A DNA stretch of 39,490 nt from positions 1 through 39,490 of IMG/VR virus record IMGVR_UViG_3300042460_002238, one strand, 5' to 3'. Within the stretch, counting starts at the first letter, position 1. The number at the start of each line of letters is the position of its first letter. Positions 16,276-24,534 of this stretch are shown in pieces. The position numbers and the translations under genes are program-made. The DNA is from a virus. Below the pieces are notes generated by a model. It saw nothing but the letters and a program-made list of their open reading frames with translations, did no database searches and was not told the origin of the DNA.

Positions 16276-16724
16276 GAGAACTCCACCGAATCGACGCCGA
16301 GAGCGGCATAGTCGGATCGCTTCATGGCGATCTCGATGGCGCGCACCGCCGTAGCGCCGGCCTCCAGCGCGCCCCAGGCAAATTCCTGCCCGGCGCCATG
16401 GGCATAGATGCGCTCCTCCATCGGCTGCCAATGCAGATCATTGGCTAGGCACCAGACATTTCCCTGCTGATCGATGGCCAAGCAGCACTGATCGCCCATT
16501 TGCTGCGGCGTGAACCAAGCGGCGGGGTTCGGGCGCTCGCCCTTGCCCTCCATCCAAGCCAGAACCTGCAGACAGAACGAGGCGGTGCCGCAGAAGCCGA
16601 CCAGTAGCGTCCCCCGCTCCTTGTTGACGATCTTGAACACCTTGCGCACCGTGCGCCGTACACCGCCGGACCACGAGCACTTGTCAGCTGCCAGCGTCTT
16701 CCCGTCCCAAGCAATGGTGGTCAC
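16272..16724 (-). CDS. HslV/proteasome beta-like protein (Ntn hydrolase fold)
   Basis: Protein of 150 aa starting with GTG at 16724 (GTGA overlap with the gene upstream). After Met removal it begins Thr-Thr-Ile-Ala-Trp-Asp-Gly-Lys-Thr-Leu-Ala-Ala-Asp-Lys, the hallmark N-terminus of 20S-proteasome/HslV-type peptidases in which the N-terminal Thr is the nucleophile; VRKVFKI follows where the proteasomal catalytic Lys lies. Length is close to HslV (about 175 aa). It sits among head-tail joining genes, where similar genes occur in other phages. It may cut a head or tail protein, or keep only the fold. No HslU-type ATPase is visible in the window. Confidence 0.82.
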   Translation of the reverse strand: MTTIAWDGKTLAADKCSWSGGVRRTVRKVFKIVNKERGTLLVGFCGTASFCLQVLAWMEGKGERPNPAAWFTPQQMGDQCCLAIDQQGNVWCLANDLHWQPMEERIYAHGAGQEFAWGALEAGATAVRAIEIAMKRSDYAALGVDSVEFS

Positions 16725-17098
16725 TTGCGCACCTGCAGTTCGTACAGAACCGGCGTGCCGGCGGGATTGATTTGCTTGATATTCACGACCTGGTAGGTCT
16801 CCGCGCCCACGATGGCCCTGTCCGACGGTGCGGGGGTGATGGCCAGGCCTTCGGCTGCCAGCAGCATGCGCTTGTCGTCCTGCCGAATCTCCGTGCCATC
16901 GGCGTACTTCACGCCGGAGCCGATGAGCTTGTAGTCGAGCAGCAGGCCACGGACGTTGTAGTCCGTGGCGGCGCCCGCCGTGGTCTCGCCGGTGACAGGG
17001 TCATACGTGCCCTGATCCGGGCGGCGCAGCGTCACCGGGCTGCCCTTGTCCGCGATCAGCCGGGCGGCTGTGGCGGCAAGGTTGGAATAGAACGTCAC
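16721..17098 (-). CDS. head-tail connector / stopper protein
   Basis: Protein of 125 aa with GTG start (GTGA overlap with the preceding gene). Beta-rich, with GSPVTLRRPDQGTYDPVTGETTAG near residues 18-45, a strand-loop pattern common in small phage head-closure proteins (gp16/FII-like), and a C-terminal AETYQVVNIKQINPAGTPVLYELQVRK that also fits them. It lies between the adaptor-like gene and the gp10-like gene, where the head stopper is expected. I assign it by fold pattern and order, not by a named domain. Confidence 0.75.
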   Translation of the reverse strand: MTFYSNLAATAARLIADKGSPVTLRRPDQGTYDPVTGETTAGAATDYNVRGLLLDYKLIGSGVKYADGTEIRQDDKRMLLAAEGLAITPAPSDRAIVGAETYQVVNIKQINPAGTPVLYELQVRK

Positions 17099-17604
17099 GA
17101 GCGGATGACTCGAATCTGGCTGCCGCCCGACTTGAGCAGCGGCGCCAGCAGCGCATCGGCCTTGGCAAAGGATGGCGTTGACCGGGCGACTGCCGGCTCA
17201 GCGTACTTCACCGTGATGACGTCAACCGTCTCTTCCGTGACCGCGCCCTTCTGGGTAGTCGGGTCCACGGTCGGCAGCAGGTCCAGCGACTGGGCCTCGA
17301 TCGCCAGGCTGACCTGGGCATCGATCAGGGCCTGGGGAATGGCGTCCGCGGCGATGTAGAAGCCGTAGACGCAGACGTCAACCCGAGGCCAGGAAACCGG
17401 CTGGGCAGCCTGGACGCGGCTTCCCTTGAAGCGGTCCTCGTAGCTCTGCAGATAGTCCATGGCCTTGATCAGGAGGGCTTCGCAGTCACTGTCGTCGTCT
17501 GGCAGCGTCACGCCGCGCTTGGCGGCATACGCACGAAGATCGTCAACTGTGGCGTAGCTGTCGGCGCCGGCAACAATGCTGCCGTCCTCGATGATCAAGG
17601 CCAT
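17095..17604 (-). CDS. head-tail adaptor, DnaT-like family
   Basis: Protein of 169 aa. The start MALIIEDGSIVAGADSYATVDDLRAYAAKRGV is typical of the phage proteins labelled DnaT-like ssDNA-binding, and LIKAMDYLQSYEDRFKGSRVQAAQPVSWPR is their central signature. In practice these occupy the head-tail adaptor position next to the coat gene, as here, so connector function is more likely than DNA binding. It overlaps the stopper gene by 4 bases. Confidence 0.83.
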   Translation of the reverse strand: MALIIEDGSIVAGADSYATVDDLRAYAAKRGVTLPDDDSDCEALLIKAMDYLQSYEDRFKGSRVQAAQPVSWPRVDVCVYGFYIAADAIPQALIDAQVSLAIEAQSLDLLPTVDPTTQKGAVTEETVDVITVKYAEPAVARSTPSFAKADALLAPLLKSGGSQIRVIRS

Positions 17605-17613
17605 GGGTCTGCC

Positions 17614-17856
17614 TTAGCCCTTCTCGGCGCCGTCGAGCAGAGCCTGCAGGTCGGTCTTGGAGGCGTTGCCCTTGTAGGTGATGCCCTTGGCATCGAGTGC
17701 AGCCTTGATATCGGCAGCGGTCATACTTTTCTGTTCGCTGGAGCCCTTTTCGGCGCCGTCGAGCAGCTCGTGCACGGCGGGGTCGAAGTCGGGCTCACTG
17801 ATCAGCACATGGTCGCCCTGGTCCTTTCCCCAGGGCTTCACTTTGATAACTTTCAT
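17614..17856 (-). CDS. small HeH/LEM-domain protein with duplicated C-terminus
   Basis: Protein of 80 aa. Residues about 45-75 (MTAADIKAALDAKGITYKGNASKTDLQALLDG) form a HeH/LEM-like helix-extended loop-helix motif, common in small phage proteins next to the coat gene. The octapeptide LLDGAEKG occurs twice, once at residues 31-38 and again at the very end, backed by a 25-base direct repeat with one mismatch (17616-17640 and 17742-17766). AGGAGA precedes the ATG. Position matches lambda FI, just after the coat gene and before the connectors. Function is unknown. Confidence 0.75.
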   Translation of the reverse strand: MKVIKVKPWGKDQGDHVLISEPDFDPAVHELLDGAEKGSSEQKSMTAADIKAALDAKGITYKGNASKTDLQALLDGAEKG

Positions 17857-17878
17857 GGTTTCTCCTGAATCGAAAGAA

Positions 17879-17902
17879 GGACCGGGGCCGAAGCCCCGGT
17901 CC
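17879..17902 (-). terminator. rho-independent terminator after the coat gene
   Basis: Stem GGACCGGGGC / GCCCCGGTCC of 10 bp with a CGAA loop (TTCG on the minus strand), followed on the minus strand by TTCTTTC. It lies 11 bases past the coat stop and before the HeH gene, so it would end or reduce transcripts passing from coat into the connector genes. Confidence 0.8.
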
Positions 17903-17912
17903 AGACGCTGGA

Positions 17913-19067
17913 TTAGCCCAGCAGCAGGCCGATGTGCTGGGTCTTCACGGCCGCGGTGCCCCAGGCCAGACCGATCTCGTACTGCATCTGGCGGTACTGG
18001 GCGTACATCGAGACTTCGAACGACAGGCCGCTCACCGGGTCGGTGATGATCTGGCGGTCGATGGCGCTGTCACCCTGGGGCGGCAGGGCCGGGGCGCGGG
18101 TCGCCAGAGCGATGGCCGAACGGGCGAAGCACATATTCCGGGCGGCGGCGGCAACGACCGTGATGTTCGTGGCAGAAGCCGCGATTGCCTTGCGCAGACC
18201 CGGCGCCGCCAGCGTGATCGTGCCGCCGTTGGAGACATCCGCATCACCCGAAGCCACTACGTACTTGTTGCTGTCGCCCGCGAAGGTGATCACATCGCCC
18301 GCCACGATCGTGCCGGTACCCGCCGAGGCCAGGGTGATCACCGTAGCGCCAACCGCATATCCGGCGTTGTTGGTGGTTGCAGAGGCGCCGGTGCCGGCCG
18401 TCGAGGTCTTCACCTGGGCCGATTCGCGGATGGCGAAGCCGTGCACGTCGAGCAGCACGCCGCGACGCAGCAGCGAGGTATCCGCCGCCTCGTTGGCCTT
18501 GCTCAGCTGCGTCAGCGTGCGCATCGCGGCGCCAGCCGAGGTGTCGATCACGCACTGGAGGTCACCCAGCGGAGAGCCGTTGTCGGCCAGCAGCTTGCGC
18601 ATCTGCGCCGTGTCACCGAGGTTGCTGGCGAACGGCGTGGTCCCGGCGGTGCCGTAGGCACGCGAAGCGTAGATGTGCAGCGCCGCCAGATCGGCTTCGA
18701 CCTCGTTCACGAGCGTGCGCATGCCCTGGGCGAACTGATCGCGCAGGATGACGTTGAAGCTGGCGCCGTTGTTGTCGAGGCCCTTCTTTTCCTCGCCGTT
18801 CCAGCGGATCGGTACGCGGCGGGCCTTGGTGATGGTCATGTCGGTCGAACCGATGGTCTGGTCGCCGTCGTTGGGCGGGGTGACCGCCGGGGTGATGTCG
18901 CTCGCGGTGGACGCCGGCGCAACCGGCGAGCGCACGGTCTGGCCCACGGCCGCGCGATCGTAGGTCATGTCCGAGGACACTGCGGGGATGAAGCCGACGA
19001 GTTCGCGCGAGACGACGTCGAGGGCGTTGTAGATGGTGGGGATGAGGCCCGTGAGAGTGTTTGCCAT
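17913..19067 (-). CDS. major capsid protein, P22 gp5-like
   Basis: Protein of 384 aa fitting the P22 coat family: N-terminal MANTLTGLIPTIYNALDVVSRELVGFIPAVSSDM, RAAVGQTVRSPV, ADLAALHIYASRAYGTAGTTPFAS, and the C-terminal FEVSMYAQYRQMQYEIGLAWGTAAVKTQHIGLLLG. A central Ala/Thr/Gly-rich portion (about 225-300) corresponds to an inserted domain, as the I-domain does in P22. P22-type coats assemble on a scaffold without proteolysis, which fits the separate scaffold upstream and the lack of a prohead protease. AAGGA precedes the ATG. Hairpins lie on both sides of the gene. Confidence 0.93.
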   Translation of the reverse strand: MANTLTGLIPTIYNALDVVSRELVGFIPAVSSDMTYDRAAVGQTVRSPVAPASTASDITPAVTPPNDGDQTIGSTDMTITKARRVPIRWNGEEKKGLDNNGASFNVILRDQFAQGMRTLVNEVEADLAALHIYASRAYGTAGTTPFASNLGDTAQMRKLLADNGSPLGDLQCVIDTSAGAAMRTLTQLSKANEAADTSLLRRGVLLDVHGFAIRESAQVKTSTAGTGASATTNNAGYAVGATVITLASAGTGTIVAGDVITFAGDSNKYVVASGDADVSNGGTITLAAPGLRKAIAASATNITVVAAAARNMCFARSAIALATRAPALPPQGDSAIDRQIITDPVSGLSFEVSMYAQYRQMQYEIGLAWGTAAVKTQHIGLLLG

Positions 19068-19091
19068 GTGAGTAGGTCCTTAAATGAGAAA

Positions 19092-19108
19092 GGCCCGCTC
19101 AGCGGGCC
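19092..19108 (-). terminator. hairpin terminator between scaffold and coat genes
   Basis: Stem GGCCCGC / GCGGGCC with a 3-base loop, followed on the minus strand by TTTCTCATTT. It lies between the scaffold stop (19131) and the coat start (19067), where it may attenuate read-through or mark an independent start for the coat transcript. Confidence 0.7.
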
Positions 19109-19130
19109 CTGGATTGCTGTGGTTGAAACT

Positions 19131-19919
19131 TCAGTCTGTGATGACGGTGTCCTTGACCGCCGCGGACTTCGCCACGGGATCCAGGGCATCGAATGCAGCA
19201 CGGGTCATCGTCTTTTTGCCGCCCTGGCCACCACCATTCCCGCCCGCGCCCGCGCCACTTCCGCCCGCTCCCTTGAGGAAGTGGGCCTTGTGCGGGTGCG
19301 CCTCGACCATCAGTTCGATTGCCTCCTCAGCATCAGCCAGTTCGCCGGCACGAACACGCGAGAAGAGCTTGTTGCCCTGCGCGTCGTAACCAACGACCTT
19401 GCCTTCCTCGACCTTCAGGCGACTACCGAACATCGCCTGCGCGATCTCGACGCCAGCCGGGCCGGGAGCTGCGAACTTTTCGGCAATGAACTTGGAGCGG
19501 GAGAACGCGCCGCCGATGAGGTGGCTATCAAGCTGACTCTTCAGTGTGTCGCGCTCCTTGACGACGGGCTCAAACTCGGCACGGACGGCCTTGATGGCCT
19601 CGGCCTTCACCTTCTCGACCTCGCCGGCATCCACCAGCTTCTTGTCGTCCAGGTTCTTCATGGTCGCGAGCGCCTTACGGGCGGCCTCGGCGTCGGTAAT
19701 GCCCTCGAACTTCGTGGTGAAGGTCTTGAGGTCGCCCTCGGCCTTCTCCGCGCGCTCGCGGTGCGTCTTCGCCTCACCGTTGAGACGGCTGATCGTTGCC
19801 ACGGTACCCGCGGCGTCGAAAGGAGACTCGCTCCCGTCATCGCGCACGTAAACCGGCATCTTCACGCCATCTTTCTCGATCAGTATCGCATTGCCCTTGT
19901 CGTCCAGCTTCAGCTTCAT
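19131..19919 (-). CDS. scaffolding protein
   Basis: Protein of 262 aa. The N-terminus (MKLKLDDKGNAILIEKDGVKMPVYVRDDG) and a long charged helical region (about 40-135) match the phage scaffold group often labelled DUF6651. A hinge with FSRSKFIAEKFAAPGPAGVEIAQAMFG follows, then a Gly-rich linker (about 218-237) and a short C-terminal helix (about 238-262) that may contact the coat. It sits immediately before the coat gene, the standard scaffold place. AGGAAA precedes the ATG. Confidence 0.85.
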   Translation of the reverse strand: MKLKLDDKGNAILIEKDGVKMPVYVRDDGSESPFDAAGTVATISRLNGEAKTHRERAEKAEGDLKTFTTKFEGITDAEAARKALATMKNLDDKKLVDAGEVEKVKAEAIKAVRAEFEPVVKERDTLKSQLDSHLIGGAFSRSKFIAEKFAAPGPAGVEIAQAMFGSRLKVEEGKVVGYDAQGNKLFSRVRAGELADAEEAIELMVEAHPHKAHFLKGAGGSGAGAGGNGGGQGGKKTMTRAAFDALDPVAKSAAVKDTVITD

Positions 19920-20009
19920 GGTGATTTCCTACGGGCATCCGCCCTGTTTGCCAGTGGTGCATCCGCACCGGTGCGCCGCGTACATCCGTAGAGGCGGCAG
20001 AAACGAGAA

Positions 20010-20029
20010 GGGCCCGCCGAAGCGAGCCC
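20010..20029 (-). terminator. second of two tandem hairpins upstream of the scaffold gene
   Basis: Arms GGGCCCGC and GCGAGCCC (one mismatch on plus, a G-U pair on the minus transcript) around CGAA (TTCG loop on the minus strand), followed on the minus strand by TTCTCGTTTC. It is encountered after the hairpin at 20040-20059. Confidence 0.6.
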
Positions 20030-20039
20030 AGAAATGCAA

Positions 20040-20059
20040 AACCCCGCCGGAGCGGGGTT
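20040..20059 (-). terminator. rho-independent terminator after the zinc-finger gene
   Basis: Perfect 8-bp stem AACCCCGC / GCGGGGTT with a 4-base loop, followed on the minus strand by TTTTGC. It lies 17 bases past the stop of the 79-aa zinc-binding gene and would separate the terminase-portal-head transcript from the scaffold-coat unit. Confidence 0.75.
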
Positions 20060-20076
20060 CTTGAATATGGTTGCAG

Positions 20077-20316
20077 CTAGAAAATCTCGGTGATGACGCC
20101 GCGGCGCCAACAGTGGGCACAAACCAGCTGCTTAGTGCCGCCTACGACCTTCAGCCCCTTGATGCGGGGACCGATGACAAGCTGGATGCCTGCCGAGGTC
20201 TCGACACCGATGTCGTGCTTGCAGCGCTTGCACGTCCACTGCCTGGCGGCCTCTGCCGCACGCTTGGCTTTGGCCTCGGCGGCCTTTAGGGCCGGGTGCT
20301 TTACGACTTTTCCCAT
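20077..20316 (-). CDS. small zinc-binding head-module protein
   Basis: Protein of 79 aa. A basic Lys/Ala-rich N-terminal helix (about 1-25) precedes a zinc-ribbon-like domain with CKRC at about 29-32 and CAHC at about 65-68. I do not recognise a named family. It lies after the Mu-F-like minor head gene and before the terminators that precede the scaffold gene. A role in binding nucleic acid is possible from the basic helix, but nothing shows it. Confidence 0.68.
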   Translation of the reverse strand: MGKVVKHPALKAAEAKAKRAAEAARQWTCKRCKHDIGVETSAGIQLVIGPRIKGLKVVGGTKQLVCAHCWRRGVITEIF

Positions 20317-20324
20317 ACGGCACT

Positions 20325-21401
20325 TTAGGCCGTCAGACCCGCCCTCGCAAATGCGTCCGGTTCCTTGATCTTCAGCTGCTCCAGCGTCAGTTCATCGCCG
20401 GAGCGGCTCACGAACCGGTCCAAGGTCAGGCCGCCGCGGCGGAACAGCGCCCCCTTGGCATTGCCAAGCACCTCGTCCTGGAATGCCGCCGGCTGCCGCT
20501 GCAGCCAGGACTGGTAGGTCTCCTGCCCCGAAACCGGGCCGTCCTGGGAGGCCCGGGTGCGCCCTTCCGAGAGGAACCCGAAGTCGTCATGCAGGACCGG
20601 GGTCCGAACGCTGCGGCACCCGATGTGTGCCGGCGGCTTGGGCCCCCTCCCTACCGGGTAAACCTCACCATCCCTCGCCCTGCAGATGGCCGTCGTCCGA
20701 GCATCCAGTACGCTGGTCCACCGCTCGCCCTTCAGGATGTCCTCGTTATCCAGGGCCAGGGCCTCCCGGGCGGCACTGCCAACGTGATTCACGGCAGTCC
20801 GGACCATGGCTGCCGCGCCCCGGCGATCAATCTCGAGCAGTCCGTCGGCGTAGCCCAGCGCTCGAGTCCCGCGGATCCGGCGCACCATCTGCTGGACGGT
20901 CTCGCCCTCTACCATGCCCAGGCGAATGGCGTCACGAACCCGAGCAGCTTTGGCAGACTCCAGGCCGGACAGCCATTCCTTCAGCAGCCGCCCCTGGAAG
21001 GGCCGGGACATAGCCGCAGCCGTCACCGTCCGTGGCGCCGGAGCCGTCACCGATATGCCCTTTGGCAGGAGGTCCGACAGCGCGCCGCGCAGCCATCCGG
21101 CTTCGTACTCAGCGAACTTGCGCAATTCGCCGTCCAGGTCCTTGCCTACGGCCTCGTATGCGGCATGGTTGAGCTGGCGAACCTCGGCCAGCAGCGTCTG
21201 GAGCCGCTTTGTGACTGCCGGGCCAGAGTCAAACCCCTTTCCTTCAATCTTGCCGTAGCGAGCCTCGATCTGCCGGACTATGTCGAGGTCCGCCCGATTG
21301 AGAAGGGCAACGACCTTGTTTGCCACCCCACCGCCGTACCGCTGCAGGTAGATGGAATGCCGTACCAGGGCATCCAGAAGACGGCTATTCGCCGTCGCCA
21401 T
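20325..21401 (-). CDS. minor head protein, Mu gpF / SPP1 gp7-like
   Basis: Protein of 358 aa. The C-terminal half has the phage head morphogenesis signature: MVRTAVNHVGSAAREALALDNEDILKGERWTSVLDARTTAICRARDGEVYPVGRGPKPPAHIGCRSV, where DARTT-x-x-C, the G-x-x-x-P-PAHIGCRSV and the two Cys residues match the Mu-F-like domain. The N-terminus is helical. In Mu and SPP1 this protein is a minor head component bound to the portal. It overlaps the end of the portal gene by 17 bases, a usual pairing. Confidence 0.9.
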   Translation of the reverse strand: MATANSRLLDALVRHSIYLQRYGGGVANKVVALLNRADLDIVRQIEARYGKIEGKGFDSGPAVTKRLQTLLAEVRQLNHAAYEAVGKDLDGELRKFAEYEAGWLRGALSDLLPKGISVTAPAPRTVTAAAMSRPFQGRLLKEWLSGLESAKAARVRDAIRLGMVEGETVQQMVRRIRGTRALGYADGLLEIDRRGAAAMVRTAVNHVGSAAREALALDNEDILKGERWTSVLDARTTAICRARDGEVYPVGRGPKPPAHIGCRSVRTPVLHDDFGFLSEGRTRASQDGPVSGQETYQSWLQRQPAAFQDEVLGNAKGALFRRGGLTLDRFVSRSGDELTLEQLKIKEPDAFARAGLTA

Positions 21402-22803
21402 CGCCCGTCACTCCAAGCTTCGGCGGCTCCGAGGCAATCCGCTCGATTTCGTCCGCGAAGCTCACGCCTTGCTGGGCAATCTCACCGCGCTGCAGGTTGT
21501 CGTAGAGCGTTTCGTGGCTGATCGCACCGCCCTGCCAGGCCTTCACCAGGGAATCAATTTCCTGGGCAGACAGGCCCCCGGGCAGGAAATCGGTGTTCAG
21601 GACGACCTTGGCCTCACCAGCTGCAGCCGCCCACTCCGCGGCCCAGGTCAGGCCCTTGGAGATGGCTGCGCCAGCGGCGTTTGCCAGCGAGGCCAGAACG
21701 CTGTTCTCGCCGGCGCGATGTATTGAGGCGGTCTCGGCCGCTTCAGCGGCGCGCTTCTCGGAAGCGAGCATGCGGGCGCCGAGCGCCACCATCATCTGCT
21801 CCTTCTCCTCAAGGCGCTTGGACAGATGCTCCAGGCCCTTGCCTTCGAACTCCAGGTACTCGGCCTTCGCATCGGCATTGGGCAGGCCAATGGCCTTAGT
21901 GCTGCCCAGCGCCAGGCTTTCACCCTGGTTGAACGTGTGCCCGATGATCACCGGCGTCGGCAGACCGGTGAAGTGGAGGCCATGCTCGTAGTCCGCCGTG
22001 GTCCGGTAGTGCGAGAGATTCACCTCGACCAGGTCCATCAACGGCGGCTTAGCCACCTCTTCCGATATGCCCATCGGGCCGCAGATCAGGAACGGAATGA
22101 AATCCAGGGGGCGGCCACCCTTCTGCGGGTATACCGGCTCCCCATCCATCACGAACTGATCACCGCCAGCGGCCCCATCGGCTTTCTTCCAAAGCTCGAC
22201 CTTGTACTTGCCCTCTTCCAGCCGCAGAACACGCCAGCGATCAGACAGGACCGACTCGTAGGGGTCCTTCGGCGTTGCCACCATCTCGTGCAGAACCACC
22301 AGCGTGAGCTGCCAGCGGTTCCCGACCTTCTCCTTCCGCCAGTTGATGATCGACTCGGCAGAGTACTTCACCAAGTAGGGGCGTAGACCGGCAGCCTGCT
22401 CCTCTGCCTGGGTGCGGGCACCCTCCGACCGGGTGTAGTCGGTCAGCAGGCCGAACCGCCCCACCGCCTGCAGGTCCTCGACAGCCTTCTCGCACAGGGT
22501 CTGCAGCGGAGTACCCACGGTATCGACATCGGTCAAGGCGAAGCTAATGCTCTCCGGCACTTCCACCTGCGGCGGCTGGCGGAAGATCAGCCCGGTAAGA
22601 CCGTCCAGCGTGCGCCCCGTGGCGTTGTAGTACAGCGCCCGGCACTTGTAGGCGTCATACTCCTTCTGGTCCTGCTCTTCCAACTTCGGCAGGATCTTGT
22701 CGCCCAGGGCGTGCACGGCATCCTGCCCGGCAACCGCAGCGCGGCACTTCGCCCACTTCGGGAGCGCCTTCGCGTACTCGGTGTGGGTGGAGTTAACCGG
22801 CAT
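21385..22803 (-). CDS. portal protein (DUF4055 family)
   Basis: Protein of 472 aa. N-terminal HTEYAKALPKWAKCRAAVAGQDAVHALGDKILPKL, ALYYNATGRTLDGLTGLIFRQPP and QAVGRFGLLTDYTR correspond to the DUF4055 portal-like family, and the segment NLSHYRTTADYEHGLHFTGLPTPVI to the rest of it. Portals form the dodecameric ring at one capsid vertex through which DNA passes. Between the large terminase and the Mu-F-like protein, this is where the portal belongs. Confidence 0.9.
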   Translation of the reverse strand: MPVNSTHTEYAKALPKWAKCRAAVAGQDAVHALGDKILPKLEEQDQKEYDAYKCRALYYNATGRTLDGLTGLIFRQPPQVEVPESISFALTDVDTVGTPLQTLCEKAVEDLQAVGRFGLLTDYTRSEGARTQAEEQAAGLRPYLVKYSAESIINWRKEKVGNRWQLTLVVLHEMVATPKDPYESVLSDRWRVLRLEEGKYKVELWKKADGAAGGDQFVMDGEPVYPQKGGRPLDFIPFLICGPMGISEEVAKPPLMDLVEVNLSHYRTTADYEHGLHFTGLPTPVIIGHTFNQGESLALGSTKAIGLPNADAKAEYLEFEGKGLEHLSKRLEEKEQMMVALGARMLASEKRAAEAAETASIHRAGENSVLASLANAAGAAISKGLTWAAEWAAAAGEAKVVLNTDFLPGGLSAQEIDSLVKAWQGGAISHETLYDNLQRGEIAQQGVSFADEIERIASEPPKLGVTGDGDGE

Positions 22804-22804
22804 T

Positions 22805-24088
22805 TCAGTGACCTCTCAGCGTGGCGCGCGTCATGCGTGGCGTGATCGGCCACTGCTTGCTGATGAAATAGCCCTGGGCATCATTGGGATGATCGTGGCC
22901 GGTGGTTTTGTCCGGCTCGCCGTTCTTATCCCAGGCCTGCTGCTCCAGGGCCTCGGTCAGCACCGGGCAGCTGTGCGTGTTGACCTTGAATCGCCGATCC
23001 CCTGCATCGTTGAGGATCATGGCGTTGAATGCGTTCACCCGGTCTTTCACCGCCGGGTTGGTCGGATTGACCTCGATCATCAGGCCGGCAGCCTTGAGGA
23101 TCGTGAGATCTGACTCTGCAGCGTTCTTGCTGCTGGTGTTCTGGCCCGAGGCATCGGGGTACACCTTCACGGTGTGGCCCTTGTCCTTGAACCTCTCCTT
23201 CAACAGCTTCGCCATCGCCGGCGTGTCCCTCACCTTGGTGAGTTCAGCCACCGCCAGCGGTAGGCCGTTACGGATGACATTGATGACCGCCGTCATGTTC
23301 AGGACGTTGAAGTCCATCCCGACGTGGATCACCTCGCCGACCTCGATATTGGCGTCGGTGTGGTTGGCCTTGCGGCAGAAGCCCGGGTAGACGCTGCCCG
23401 CGGTCAGGTTGACGAACTTGCCTTCGAGGTAAGCCTCAATCAGCTGGGGCGGATAGGTAGCCCTCAGAGAGGAAATATAGTCCTCGGGCAGATTCAACTC
23501 GTTGTCGTACGTGCTGGCCTGCACCATGCCGTACATGTCCGCCAGATCAGGCTTGGCGCGGACATCGCGCACCCACTGCTGGTAGACGAACTTGAAGCCC
23601 TCTGGGGTCGTTGTGACGTCCAGGCCGTTCAGGCCGTCGAACTTTAGCCTCAAGCGAGCGATCGCCTTCCTCCATGCCTGCTGGGCCTTGGTCAGCTTCA
23701 TGACGTCGAGTTCGTCCATCAGCCCGCGCGCGATCTTGAAACCGATAATCGTCTCGGGCTTTTCCAGCGACCTGCAGATAATAGTGCCGTGGTACCACCG
23801 TCCCCGGTGTACGTGAATCTCGTGGTTCGCCTGGTTGACCCTCACCCTCATCCCGTAGGTGTGGGCGACCTCCTCGAAGGTCGGGTAGTAGATATCGCGG
23901 ATCTGGGCGTATGTGGGCGCGAAGTACCCGAGGTGCGCCCTGGGATGCTCCCAGAAGTGCTCGCACTGCGCAGCGCCGCCTACCCAGGTCTTCCCGGATC
24001 CGAAGCCGCCGACGAAAGCCCTGAACTTGTGCGGCAGGTCGAGGAAGGCGTTCTGTGGGACGTTGAACGTCGGCGTGACCGTGGTCAT
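22805..24088 (-). CDS. terminase large subunit
   Basis: Protein of 427 aa. Walker A GGFGSGKT at 27-34, Walker B RGLMDELD with Asp125-Glu126, then a C-terminal RNase-H-like nuclease domain with candidate metal ligands Asp259 (HVGMDF), Asp312 (VYPDASG) and Asp403 in HDHPNDAQGY. It uses ATP to move DNA into the prohead and cuts it. Start ATG overlaps the stop of the small subunit (ATGA). The portal gene begins just past its stop. Confidence 0.95.
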   Translation of the reverse strand: MTTVTPTFNVPQNAFLDLPHKFRAFVGGFGSGKTWVGGAAQCEHFWEHPRAHLGYFAPTYAQIRDIYYPTFEEVAHTYGMRVRVNQANHEIHVHRGRWYHGTIICRSLEKPETIIGFKIARGLMDELDVMKLTKAQQAWRKAIARLRLKFDGLNGLDVTTTPEGFKFVYQQWVRDVRAKPDLADMYGMVQASTYDNELNLPEDYISSLRATYPPQLIEAYLEGKFVNLTAGSVYPGFCRKANHTDANIEVGEVIHVGMDFNVLNMTAVINVIRNGLPLAVAELTKVRDTPAMAKLLKERFKDKGHTVKVYPDASGQNTSSKNAAESDLTILKAAGLMIEVNPTNPAVKDRVNAFNAMILNDAGDRRFKVNTHSCPVLTEALEQQAWDKNGEPDKTTGHDHPNDAQGYFISKQWPITPRMTRATLRGH

Positions 24089-24534
24089 TGCCGCCGCGCG
24101 TCTTTCACCGAGCGCTCGACCTTTGTCGCTGCTGGAGCTTCCTTCTCCTCGTCGCCGGCACGCTGCCGGTTGACGTAGGCGTCACCGACCTCTTTGGCCG
24201 CCTGCTCCAAGGTCTGTAGCGCTAGCACCATGTTCCGGTTCTTCTCTGCCCGGGCGACGATGCGCTGCATGGTCCGCAGCCGATACGCCTTCTTTGCGAT
24301 CGGGATAGCGGCCACGGCGCCGTCGAACTCGTCTCGGGTCTTCTGGAACAGGTCCCGCCACTGCTTGCTGAGGTTCTTCCCCTGCGCCTTGGTCGGGTTG
24401 TAGGCCTCGATCTGCTGGCGATCCAAATCCAGCCCAAACTCGTCTTTGACTGATTCCGCCACCTGTGACGGCGTATCGTGGCTCGCCAGCGCCGTGACAA
24501 TGAAGGCCTGCACGTCGGCTGTCAGCTTTGGCAT
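24085..24534 (-). CDS. terminase small subunit (DUF2280)
   Basis: Protein of 149 aa. The first 60 residues are typical of DUF2280 (KLTADVQAFIVTALASHDTP, VAESVKDEFGLDLDRQQIEAYNPTK), a helix-turn-helix DNA-recognition domain, followed by a helical oligomerisation region and a charged C-terminus that would meet the large subunit. It should bind the packaging site, which in many phages lies in or near this gene; I cannot point to it here. Confidence 0.88.
   Translation of the reverse strand: MPKLTADVQAFIVTALASHDTPSQVAESVKDEFGLDLDRQQIEAYNPTKAQGKNLSKQWRDLFQKTRDEFDGAVAAIPIAKKAYRLRTMQRIVARAEKNRNMVLALQTLEQAAKEVGDAYVNRQRAGDEEKEAPAATKVERSVKDARRQ

Noticed and set aside
17934-19991. 685-aa open frame on the plus strand opposite coat and scaffold
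   Set aside because: Arg/Gly-rich shadow; spans the coat-scaffold border and its terminator, which a real gene would not.
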